The notes below the pieces were generated by a model. That model searched no databases. It was not told where the DNA came from and saw nothing but the letters and a program-made list of their open reading frames with translations. From CAYPOY01 sp964412395 (GTDB lineage: Bacteria > Chloroflexota > Anaerolineae > B4-G1): DNA of 32,816 nucleotides. A program made the translations under genes and the position numbers. The stretch is from positions 1 through 32,816 of the forward strand of contig CAYPOY010000012.1 in assembly GCA_964412395.1 (NCBI GenBank). Direction: 5' to 3'. The number at the start of each line of letters is the position of its first letter. Within the stretch, counting starts at the first letter, position 1. Shown here in pieces: positions 14,718 to 21,665 of this stretch.

Positions 14718-15481
14718 CTACCGATCACCATCCCCGTGGGATCAATCTCGCGCAGGATGCGGCGCACCTGCCGCGGCGGTAGCTCGGTCGTTCCAACATC
14801 GTCCGGGATGATGAGTTCGAAGCCACTGTTGGCCTGGATGTCGTCCACTGTGACGCCAGGGTGAGTCGCCAGCAGCCGCATACGCTTGCTCTCCTCGTCG
14901 AAGTCGTACAACCCCAGTTGAGTGATGACGCGGTAGGGGCCGCTATCCGCCGGCAGCCCGGCCCGCTCACGAGCACCTGGCCCGTCCAGGTACCCGGGCG
15001 TGGTGAGGAAGTCCAGGTGCTCCACGAAGCGCCGCTGGTCCTGCCGCATGACGATGATGGTGTGCCAGCAGAATGAGCCGATGTCGTTGGCTCCGCCGCT
15101 GCCGGGGAGGCGCACTTTGGGCGCGTCGTGCGGGCCGATGACGGTCGTGTTGAGGTTGCCATAGGGATCCATCTGCGCTGCGCCGAGGAAGCCGTAATCC
15201 ACGTAGCCGGCCTGCCCCGCCGACATCACGTCGTGCATGCTGGAGGCAGCGCAGGCGTGGTAGAAGGTGCGGCTGTCGCCGACGGAGATGGGGAGCACCG
15301 GCACCTGTGGACCGATGCCGCCAGCCTCGAAGATGATGAGCAGGTTGGGCGCGTGGGTGCGCTGTGCCAGCATTGCCGCGATCATCGGCAGCACGGTGCC
15401 GACGAAGACCGACTTGACGTCCTCCAGCATCCCGGCCGCGACGTAGGCTAATAGTTCGGTGGGATTGTAATCCTGGTTCAT
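14714..15481 (-). CDS. Class I CoA-transferase, beta subunit (GctB-like), copy 1
   Basis: This 255-residue protein is homologous to the copy 2 beta subunit. It has FVGTVLPMIAAMLAQRTHAP, the catalytic-position Glu52 in LIIFEAGG, and RLPGSGGANDIG. ATG 15481 overlaps the alpha subunit stop by 4 bases (ATGA), which fixes the start; the frame continues upstream to 15661 only as a shadow. The stop TAG at 14716-14714 coincides with the junction to the presumed cassette, so the original C-terminus may have been slightly different. With the alpha subunit it should form a CoA-transferase, or possibly an IpdAB-like hydrolase. The two beta copies differ widely, so this is not a recent duplication. Confidence 0.9.
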   Translation of the reverse strand: MNQDYNPTELLAYVAAGMLEDVKSVFVGTVLPMIAAMLAQRTHAPNLLIIFEAGGIGPQVPVLPISVGDSRTFYHACAASSMHDVMSAGQAGYVDYGFLGAAQMDPYGNLNTTVIGPHDAPKVRLPGSGGANDIGSFCWHTIIVMRQDQRRFVEHLDFLTTPGYLDGPGARERAGLPADSGPYRVITQLGLYDFDEESKRMRLLATHPGVTVDDIQANSGFELIIPDDVGTTELPPRQVRRILREIDPTGMVIGS

Positions 15482-16497
15482 CTTTTCTCCTCCAGCCAGG
15501 GTGCGTGCAGCGGAGCCTCCAGGTGCTCCACCTGGCGCAGGTACTCCAGTTGCTCTTGCCCTCCGATCAACCCCAGGTACTCGCCGAAGTTCTCGACACC
15601 ATAGACGTACCTGGCGAAGTACTCGGCTGCTCCCTCGTCCGTCTTCGAGAGGCGCAGCCACTCGCCGATGTGCGCTTCGTCGAAGTAGTAGAGATCAGGC
15701 ATCAGCGTGGGGTGCGCGCCACACGGCACCTCGATCACCGCGTCCACCAGGTAGTAGGGGATGAGCGTGCGCCAGGGTTGACTGCGGATCACATCCTCGT
15801 CCACGATCTTCTCGGTGGTGATGATCATCCGCCGGGCGGCGCGGGCCAACTCGAAATCCTCGATGGCGATGCCGTCAACCTGGCAGTTGCCATACTTGTC
15901 GCAGCGGTGGACGTGCATCAGAACGACGTCGGGGTAGCAGGCGGGGAGGAGTGCGATGGGCTTGCCACTGAAGGGATCCTCGACGACTTTGGCAGAACTG
16001 TGGGCCAGCGTGTCGGTGCCGAGCATCACCCGGGTGGGGATAAACGGCAACCCCATCGCGGCGGCCAGGAAGCGCCACTGGTAGCCGGCGTTGCTGATTT
16101 CGGCCACTACCTGGCAGCGCCCGCTCTCGACGGCGCGGCGCGAGGCCGGCGAGAGCCCCCGCAGTTCGTGCCCGAAGGCGTAGGCCACCTCGATGCGGCT
16201 GACACATCCGGCACCGATGAGGACGTCGGAGTCGTGGACGGCGGTCTTGCCGCAGAAGGTCAGGTCGCGCTTGCGCTGGCGGATGATCTCGTAGATGGCG
16301 GCCATCGAGACGCGGATGTGGCCGAAGCCGCCGCAGGCGATCAGGGCCCCATTGGGCACGTATTGGGCGACTGCCTCCCGTACTGTGGTGCGCTTGTCTT
16401 TCAGGGCGCGTGATTTGTGGGCGGCGACCCAGGCACGGTGCTCGTCCGGGTCATGCCAGCCGATCAATTCGCCCTGGCCTGTTTGTAGAACGTTCAT
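15478..16497 (-). CDS. Class I CoA-transferase, alpha subunit (GctA-like), copy 1
   Basis: The 339-residue alpha subunit has an N-terminal extension of about 25 residues (MNVLQTGQGELIGWHDPDEH) not seen in copy 2. After that the family blocks appear: LIACGGFGHIRVSMAAIYEI, GAGCVSRIEVAYAFGHELRG, GLPFIPTRVMLGTD and YVYGVENFGEYLGLIGG. AGGAAG precedes ATG 16497. It is coupled to its beta subunit by a 4-base overlap. Upstream lies the HEPN toxin gene of a module that appears to have been inserted. The thiolase and DUF35 genes beyond it suggest that both CoA-transferases serve a beta-oxidation-like route for a dicarboxylic, aromatic or branched acid. Confidence 0.9.
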   Translation of the reverse strand: MNVLQTGQGELIGWHDPDEHRAWVAAHKSRALKDKRTTVREAVAQYVPNGALIACGGFGHIRVSMAAIYEIIRQRKRDLTFCGKTAVHDSDVLIGAGCVSRIEVAYAFGHELRGLSPASRRAVESGRCQVVAEISNAGYQWRFLAAAMGLPFIPTRVMLGTDTLAHSSAKVVEDPFSGKPIALLPACYPDVVLMHVHRCDKYGNCQVDGIAIEDFELARAARRMIITTEKIVDEDVIRSQPWRTLIPYYLVDAVIEVPCGAHPTLMPDLYYFDEAHIGEWLRLSKTDEGAAEYFARYVYGVENFGEYLGLIGGQEQLEYLRQVEHLEAPLHAPWLEEKR

Positions 16498-16550
16498 CTC
16501 TTCTTCCTCTCATTCCTCTCAATGGTGAATGCGGTTATGATCGCACGCGG

Positions 16551-16970
16551 CTACCCCGTGGTCTTTTCTGTCCCAGGCTCTGCCCTTCGCCGGATTGATC
16601 TTACAAGTTGCCACGCCAGGTCCAGATCCGCTTTGATCTCCTTGAGGCTGTATTGTGTGAGTGGCCCTGGAGGATAGTGCTCCTCAACGTAGTACCGCGT
16701 GGCTTTCTCGCACAATTCAATGAACTGTGGATACAAGTCGGGCTCAAATTGGGATACAAGATTGAGCAGAGTGTCCAACTCGTGTACCCACGGCGGTCTT
16801 TGACCCTTGAGCACCAGGTAGCCTTTCAGGTACTTTTCGACGGTTTGCTGGATGTGGTAGGCGATGATGTCTGTATATCCGCCTTCGCCGTAGAGAAACT
16901 GGGCAGTTTCGATGTCGTGGTCTCCTCGTTCAAACCATTCCTGTGCCTGTTGCTTCAGTCCTTCATCCAT
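16551..16970 (-). CDS. HEPN-domain protein, probable toxin of an MNT/HEPN pair
   Basis: The 139-residue all-helical protein has the HEPN hallmarks: an N-terminal EWFERGDHDIETAQFLY helix, IAYHIQQTVEKYLKGYLV, and late in the chain Arg92-x5-His98 (RYYVEEHY), the RNase-type motif of the superfamily. Such proteins are metal-independent ribonucleases, or partners of minimal nucleotidyltransferases. Its start overlaps the stop of the nucleotidyltransferase gene by 8 bases, the classic two-gene toxin-antitoxin layout in which the nucleotidyltransferase silences the HEPN protein by AMPylation. No target can be predicted. Confidence 0.9.
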   Translation of the reverse strand: MDEGLKQQAQEWFERGDHDIETAQFLYGEGGYTDIIAYHIQQTVEKYLKGYLVLKGQRPPWVHELDTLLNLVSQFEPDLYPQFIELCEKATRYYVEEHYPPGPLTQYSLKEIKADLDLAWQLVRSIRRRAEPGTEKTTG

Positions 16971-17283
16971 AAAGTGCCTTCCCCTTCTCCAATATCTCCT
17001 GGATGAAAAAGTCCTTGATGGCGAGCCGTTCTTCCAATTCCTGGGCCGTGTAGACGAGGGGTGACACAGACGCCCGGCGGCTGCGATCCCTCACCAGTCG
17101 CTTGACCGCCATCCATCTCTTGATAGGAGGTTCGTTGGTATCCTTGATAATCAAAAGGTCAATGTCGCTGTCCTCGTCCGGTTCCCCGTAGGCGTAGGAA
17201 CCGAAGAGGATGACTTTTTGTGGAGCGTATCCAATGACGATCTTTTCTAAAACGTCTTGTATGATGTGCGGAACTTGGTCCAT
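16963..17283 (-). CDS. Minimal nucleotidyltransferase (MNT), probable antitoxin
   Basis: The 106-residue protein carries the exact GS-x10-DxD signature: Gly28-Ser29 in LFGSYAYGE and Asp40, Asp42 in SDIDLLII. These residues bind ATP and metal in MntA-type antitoxins, which AMPylate the cognate HEPN toxin. The third acidic residue expected in the following strand (usually VDLVVYT) reads VSPLVYT here, so that Asp appears to be Ser. ATG 17283 is chosen because GAGG lies eight bases before it; the frame extends to 17421 without a better start. It is followed, with overlap, by the HEPN gene. Confidence 0.88.
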   Translation of the reverse strand: MDQVPHIIQDVLEKIVIGYAPQKVILFGSYAYGEPDEDSDIDLLIIKDTNEPPIKRWMAVKRLVRDRSRRASVSPLVYTAQELEERLAIKDFFIQEILEKGKALYG

Positions 17284-17374
17284 CTTGCTTACCTCAGCAT
17301 TACTATGCTTCCCTCCAGCCGCTTGCGGCGCGTGACCAGTGCTTCCCATTTCAGGTAGTTCAATATCAGCGCCT

Positions 17375-18466
17375 TCACACATCATATCGTTCGCGCAGAT
17401 AGTTTCGCCAGCCCAGGTCAATCCCTTCGATTTTATTCACACGCGCCATGAACTGCTCCACCGTCCAGTGACGCATCGGTGGCACACCTTTCAGCACAGC
17501 GTTCCACGCGGCGACTATGCCTTCTTTCTCCCTGTCAACCAGCGAGCGGAGTTGTGGCGGCACCGTGTGCACTTTGGTATTTCTGGCAAAGCCGACGGAT
17601 ACCACCTCAACCTCGTCCGCCTCGCCCGTCCGCCGGAGGTACGCTGCCAGGAGGAACTGACGCATCAGTTGATAGAACGGACCCTGGAAGGGGCAGCCCC
17701 GCACGCTCGCGAAGGCAGAAAGCGAAATGCCCGCCGCCTTCACGTGTTCCCAATAACGCCGTGACCTGCGGTCCCCACCCATCGTCAGCAAACACGACCG
17801 GGCAGGATCCCTATCTCTCGCCACATCAAGCGACTGACACTTGGCCTTGTCATCCTTGGAGGCCGAATGAAAGGCGCTACACGCGCCGAAGTTGCTTTCG
17901 GTGTATTTCCACTCAACCAGCGTTATACACTTCCGCTTGCTCCTGCCGGTCCAGAAAACAGCCACGTCAATGCTGGTGCGGTTCTGTCCACGTTTTCCCC
18001 GCTTCGGTTCGCCCAGCCACTCTGTAGCCCCTGGCGGGCCTGTGTATTCAAATTCGATCCCCGTCACCTCCCGCAAACCGGGGAGGAAAGCCCGCAACGT
18101 AGCCTTGGCCAGATCGAGGTCCTGCCGGAGTGGAAAGAGAAAGTTCAAGCACGCAGCCTGGGAACTCTTCAGGTTCAGCACTTCGGAATGCAGGGCAATG
18201 TCCTCTTCGGTCAGGTAGGCGACGATTGCGTCGGTCAGAGGCTCGTAGAAGACCAGCCGTTCGTGGCCGGTGGGCAGAATGTGCGGATAGGTGTAGGTTG
18301 GCCGCTTGCTCGCGCTGCCGTCGCTGAGTTGGGGCCAGTGCCGGCGCTTGAAGGCGACCTGCCGGAAGATCTCTTGCTGCTCGAAACTGTTCTGCCGGTA
18401 GAACCAGGCTGTATCCCCGCCTTCCTCGCCAGGAAGCACGTGACGCTTGATGGTGACTGGAACCAT
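17375..18466 (-). CDS. PD-(D/E)XK-like nuclease family protein
   Basis: The 363-residue protein looks like a restriction-endonuclease-fold enzyme. Asp167 in TSIDVAVFW, followed after a strand by Glu185-x-Lys187 in ITLVEWKYTE, gives the D...ExK catalytic core. The earlier SSQAACLNFLFPL (about 102-113) resembles the conserved Ser-Ser-Gln block of a poorly known PDDEXK family (PGN_0703-like, from memory). ATG 18466 follows AGAGGT and is preferred to the upstream extension to 18559. It sits just ahead of the MNT/HEPN pair on the same strand, separated by 91 bases. This suggests a defence or mobile-element module, though a role in phage restriction is only inferred. Confidence 0.72.
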   Translation of the reverse strand: MVPVTIKRHVLPGEEGGDTAWFYRQNSFEQQEIFRQVAFKRRHWPQLSDGSASKRPTYTYPHILPTGHERLVFYEPLTDAIVAYLTEEDIALHSEVLNLKSSQAACLNFLFPLRQDLDLAKATLRAFLPGLREVTGIEFEYTGPPGATEWLGEPKRGKRGQNRTSIDVAVFWTGRSKRKCITLVEWKYTESNFGACSAFHSASKDDKAKCQSLDVARDRDPARSCLLTMGGDRRSRRYWEHVKAAGISLSAFASVRGCPFQGPFYQLMRQFLLAAYLRRTGEADEVEVVSVGFARNTKVHTVPPQLRSLVDREKEGIVAAWNAVLKGVPPMRHWTVEQFMARVNKIEGIDLGWRNYLRERYDV

Positions 18467-18514
18467 TGTTTTTACCTCTTTGTCCGTACGGAGATGTTCA
18501 TTGGGACTGACGGG

Positions 18515-18560
18515 GCGGTGGGCTTCGTCCAGGTTCCATCCACAGACCCGCCACCCCATC
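18515..18560. repeat. Imperfect inverted repeat ahead of the nuclease gene
   Basis: GGGGCGGTGGG faces CCCGCCACCCC about 20 bases later, giving an 11-bp stem with one mismatch and one G-T pair. It lies between the DUF35-like gene and the nuclease. It could end transcription of the thiolase unit, but no T-run follows on either strand. Confidence 0.4.
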
Positions 18561-18593
18561 CGCTACATCCGTTGTTGTCCTGCGATCCGTGTT

Positions 18594-19148
18594 CTACTCC
18601 GCCGGATAGAAATAAACGTCCGTCGGCTTGAACTTGGAGTTGCGCAAAAAGCGTCCTTTGACCCTCATCCCGATCCAGTCGGTGCTGGCCTCGTAGGGAT
18701 CAACGCCGACGAGTCGCGCCAGAAAGAGCGTGTCCACGCCCTCAAACTTGATCAGCGCCAGCACGTAGGGGCACTGGGGCAGGAACTCCTCCGATCCGAA
18801 GTGGCAGACGGTGAAGGCGTGTACCTTGCCCTCTGGTTTGATCTCCACCCACTCCGTCTCCTTGCCGGTGTACATATCGTGGCCACGTGGGGTGGCGTAG
18901 GTGTAGCCGGTCTCCGGCTCGCGGCTCACGATGAACCGTTTATTGGTCAGCGCGGCGAAGAAGGGGGAATCCTGGCCGTAGGAGTAGTTGTACTCGATGG
19001 CATAGGGTTGCTTGACGACGATGGGCGCCATCTCTTTCAGCGCCGACAGGTCATCGCCGGTGGGGAAGGGAACGTTGAAGACGACGGTTCCCTCCAGCGT
19101 TTCCTCCATTTTCCTGGGAAATTCTTGTTTAGATTCTTTGGCAGACAT
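18594..19148 (-). CDS. DUF35/OB-fold thiolase partner lacking the zinc-ribbon cysteines
   Basis: This 184-residue protein is encoded 11 bases after a thiolase-like gene. Its SPFFAALTNKRFIVSREPET stretch, the later TEWVEIKPEGKVHAFTVCHF and the DTLFLARLVGVDP strand follow the order of DUF35 proteins: a linker helix, a rubredoxin-like zinc ribbon, then an OB fold. In the normal family the ribbon has CxxC...CxxC. Here no cysteine is present in that segment; the only two Cys lie in the OB part. DUF35 partners channel or position acyl-CoA for thiolases and HMG-CoA synthases. ATG 19148 has a strong GGAGGT upstream. The assignment is moderately sure, since it rests on layout and context. Confidence 0.7.
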   Translation of the reverse strand: MSAKESKQEFPRKMEETLEGTVVFNVPFPTGDDLSALKEMAPIVVKQPYAIEYNYSYGQDSPFFAALTNKRFIVSREPETGYTYATPRGHDMYTGKETEWVEIKPEGKVHAFTVCHFGSEEFLPQCPYVLALIKFEGVDTLFLARLVGVDPYEASTDWIGMRVKGRFLRNSKFKPTDVYFYPAE

Positions 19149-19159
19149 CAGGCTACCTC

Positions 19160-20518
19160 CTATTCCTCGCGTTCCAGGATGCTGACGGTGACGTAGGTGC
19201 CAGTGCCGGCGTGCGAGTGGATCGCGCCACAATGGGCGTCGGGCACCTGGAGGGCCGGGTCACCGAAGTGCTTCTCGATGGCGTGCTGCAACTGCCAGAT
19301 GGCGAAGACCGCCTGCATCAGCCCTGTCGCGCCGACGGGATGGCCGCAGGCGATCAGGCCGCCGGAGGGGTTGACCGGGCAGGCCGGCTCCTCCGGCAGG
19401 TCGAGCCCGTAGTCTATGCCGGGCATAAAAGCCTTGCCACTGGCGGCGAAGGGGCCGCCCTCCCCGTACCGGCACAATCCCATGTCCTCGTAGGTCTGGA
19501 TCTCCGACGAGGTATAGGCGTCGTGCAGTTCGACGAAGTCAATCTCGTCGAGCGGGTCGGTGATGCCGGCGTTCTCATAAGCCTCTTTGCTGCCCATGCG
19601 GCCGGCGCGGAAGGAATGGACGCCGGGGTAGCGGAAGCCGTGATCCCACAGGCCCTTGTAGTAGGCGCGGGAGTCGGCATCCATCTCGTTGGGCAGGGCG
19701 TTGTACTTGTAGAAATCCTCGTAGGATTGATGGGGCCGGTCGGAGAGGCGCATGGCGTCGGTGCCCCGGCCGATGCCGGTGACGCGCACGCGGGGGATGC
19801 GGTGGCCGCCAGCCTTTTCCAGTTTGGTCAGCCCGTCCTCGGAGCAGAGGATGGTGCAGGCTGCACCGTCGGACATGACGCAGATGTCGAGGCGGGTCAG
19901 CGGCCAGGCGACCATCGGCGCGGCCCGCACGTCTTCGATGGTCAGTTTCCTCCGCTTCTGGGCGTAGGGGTTGTGGTAGGCGTTCAAGTGATTCTTGACC
20001 GAGACGTGGGCCAGTTGCTCGGGGGTGGTGCCGAACTCGGCCATGTGGCGGCTGACCATCATGGCGTAGTAGCCGGAGTAGAAGCCGCCCACGGGGTAGT
20101 CAAAGGAGACGTCGGAGGCCAGGGCGATGAACTCGTTCCCCTTCCAGGTCTCGACGTGGGACATCATCTCGAAGCCGTAGCAAAGGACGATGTCCGCGTA
20201 GCCGGAGGCGATGGATTTCCAGCCCTCCTGGAAGCAGATGCCGCCGGTGGCCCCGCCTCCCTCGACGCGGTGAGAGGGCTTGGGAAGCATGCCGATGTAG
20301 TCCTGGGCCATGATGGCGGCCATCAGTTGGCGGGCGAAGTGGTCGGAGAAGTACGAGCCTACCGTGGCGTCCACCAGTTCCCAGAACCTGGGGTGCTCGA
20401 TTCCCAGGTCGGCGATGGCGTAGTCGTAGGCCTCCTTGACCAACGCCGGGAAGGTCTTGTCGGGCCGGGCCTTGGCAAACTTGGAGACCCCACCCGAAAC
20501 AGCGTATACGGATCGCAT
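19160..20518 (-). CDS. Thiolase-superfamily protein without the acyl-accepting cysteine
   Basis: The 452-residue protein belongs to the SCP2/lipid-transfer type of thiolase (acyl-CoA acetyltransferase). The C-terminal GGLIACGHPVGATG block (active-site His) and ELHDAYTSSEIQTYEDMGLC are clear. In the N-terminal nucleophile region, VEGGGATGG (85-93) aligns with VExxCATGG of active enzymes, placing Gly89 where the nucleophilic Cys should be. It may therefore catalyse a different step, use another residue, or act as a scaffold. ATG 20518 follows AAGGAGGT. The DUF35-like gene comes next, and the pair probably forms one complex. With the acyl-CoA dehydrogenase and CoA-transferases downstream, it suggests a route for an unusual acyl-CoA. 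Confidence 0.85.
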   Translation of the reverse strand: MRSVYAVSGGVSKFAKARPDKTFPALVKEAYDYAIADLGIEHPRFWELVDATVGSYFSDHFARQLMAAIMAQDYIGMLPKPSHRVEGGGATGGICFQEGWKSIASGYADIVLCYGFEMMSHVETWKGNEFIALASDVSFDYPVGGFYSGYYAMMVSRHMAEFGTTPEQLAHVSVKNHLNAYHNPYAQKRRKLTIEDVRAAPMVAWPLTRLDICVMSDGAACTILCSEDGLTKLEKAGGHRIPRVRVTGIGRGTDAMRLSDRPHQSYEDFYKYNALPNEMDADSRAYYKGLWDHGFRYPGVHSFRAGRMGSKEAYENAGITDPLDEIDFVELHDAYTSSEIQTYEDMGLCRYGEGGPFAASGKAFMPGIDYGLDLPEEPACPVNPSGGLIACGHPVGATGLMQAVFAIWQLQHAIEKHFGDPALQVPDAHCGAIHSHAGTGTYVTVSILEREE

Positions 20519-20532
20519 AGAAATACCTCCTT

Positions 20533-20564
20533 GATTGGTAGATTGGTACATCGGTAAATTGGTT
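20533..20564. repeat. Four tandem GATTGGTA-type octamers
   Basis: GATTGGTA, GATTGGTA, CATCGGTA, AATTGGTT in direct tandem in the leader of the thiolase-like gene, ending just before its ribosome binding site. It is related in wording to the GATTGGA heptamers at 9431-9479. Confidence 0.8.
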
Positions 20565-20590
20565 GTGATGGATATCTTGCTTCATCTCCT

Positions 20591-20935
20591 TCAGGTCTTG
20601 TCCTGAGCGGCGCGGGCCGGAAACTCGAAGCACCCGTCGGCGTTACGGGGCATTGTGTGTACTGCGACAATCGCGTCCTGGTTCAGCGGGCCGTAGATAT
20701 GGGGGAAGCCGTCCTCGTACCTGATCTCAGCCGAGACTTGCCCCTCGTCTATCACGAGCAACAGGAATTCACCAGGCACGTTCTGGTAGAGTGTGTTGGC
20801 GACTTGTAGCAGCAAGTCCAGCCCCCGGGTACAGTGGATAAAACCATCGCTCTCAAAGTCACGCGGGAGATACGGGGCGGTGGGATTAAGACTGTGCCAG
20901 TAATCGGCAGGGACCAGATGGTATATGATGCTCAT
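20591..20935 (-). CDS. DUF952 family protein
   Basis: The 114-residue cytoplasmic protein starts IYHLVPADYWHSL, followed by FESDGFIHCTRG and a closing FPHIYGPLNQDAIVAV, all typical of DUF952. Its biochemical function is not known; some relatives have been noted near glutathione- or ADP-ribose-related genes. It starts at ATG 20935 without a strong binding site. It precedes the thiolase gene by 72 bases on the same strand and may or may not belong to that unit. Confidence 0.85.
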   Translation of the reverse strand: MSIIYHLVPADYWHSLNPTAPYLPRDFESDGFIHCTRGLDLLLQVANTLYQNVPGEFLLLVIDEGQVSAEIRYEDGFPHIYGPLNQDAIVAVHTMPRNADGCFEFPARAAQDKT

Positions 20936-21072
20936 AGGTGCCCGCGCCTCTTACCTCTTGTTGCTACATTGTCAGGCTCTCCTCAACGATCCGCCGCTCT
21001 TCCTCATTCAGATCGTATGAGGTCGTAGGTGCGATGGTCAATCTTAGCGTCGGTGGTGAAGGGGGGGCGCGA

Positions 21073-21579
21073 TCAGCGGTCGAAGTAAATGGACTTGCCG
21101 GTGGCGGAAAGGGGAATGCCCATCACGAAGTCGGCCTCAATCAAACCGATTTCCCGGGCTACGACCCCTGCCCGGTACATAATGCGGTTGTCTACGTTCA
21201 GCATCCCGGCCATCTTCACCGCCGAGCCGATGGCGATGCCCATATCCAGCAAGTGCAGGGCACAGTTAGGCCCCCGGAACTCCCCTTCGACGGTGTTGGG
21301 CTCGATGCAGGTCGGGCTTCCGCAGGCCGCGCAGTTCAGCCCCAGCGCCTGGGCGTCCTTCAGGCCGATGAGCACCACCGCCTCCGAGTCAAGGACGTTC
21401 CTCCCGTCCCTGTCGAAGTTGGGCTTGCCAGTCCGCTCTCCGTAGGCGATCATCGCCTCGCCCAGCCGTTGCAGGTTCTCTTCCTCGACGATATCCACCA
21501 CCACGAAATCCTGCCCTGCCGCTTTGGGGGAGGTCCGGGCGGAGATGGCCATAAGTTCGGCAACGGTACGTATGCTCAT
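21073..21579 (-). CDS. DUF2148 ferredoxin-domain protein
   Basis: The 168-residue protein has a cysteine cluster (Cys83, Cys86, Cys91 in NCAACGSPTC and Cys106 in PNCALHLL) that could bind an iron-sulfur cluster. This is the signature of the DUF2148 family, often annotated as ferredoxin-domain protein and common in anaerobes. GAGGAAAG precedes ATG 21579. The gene follows the cDPG-synthetase-like GTPase on the same strand by 86 bases. The redox partner is unknown. Confidence 0.85.
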   Translation of the reverse strand: MSIRTVAELMAISARTSPKAAGQDFVVVDIVEEENLQRLGEAMIAYGERTGKPNFDRDGRNVLDSEAVVLIGLKDAQALGLNCAACGSPTCIEPNTVEGEFRGPNCALHLLDMGIAIGSAVKMAGMLNVDNRIMYRAGVVAREIGLIEADFVMGIPLSATGKSIYFDR

Positions 21580-21665
21580 GTTCTTTCCTCGAAGACAAGG
21601 TTGTATCTGGAATGGCGTCTCACACTGCTATCTCGCTCAGTCTCGAGTGGTTTCCAGACAGGCTT

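Noticed and set aside
15505..16413. A 302-codon open frame on the plus strand, opposite CoA-transferase alpha copy 1
   Set aside because: Antisense shadow without conserved motifs; the alpha subunit reading is well supported and coupled to its beta subunit.
18515..18560. Rho-independent terminator after the DUF35-like gene
   Set aside because: The stem is imperfect and no T-run follows on either strand, so it is listed only as an inverted repeat.
19211..20557. A 448-codon open frame on the plus strand, opposite the thiolase-like gene
   Set aside because: Its Gly/Val/Asp-rich translation is the shadow of a high-GC gene; the thiolase reading has clear motifs and a strong binding site.
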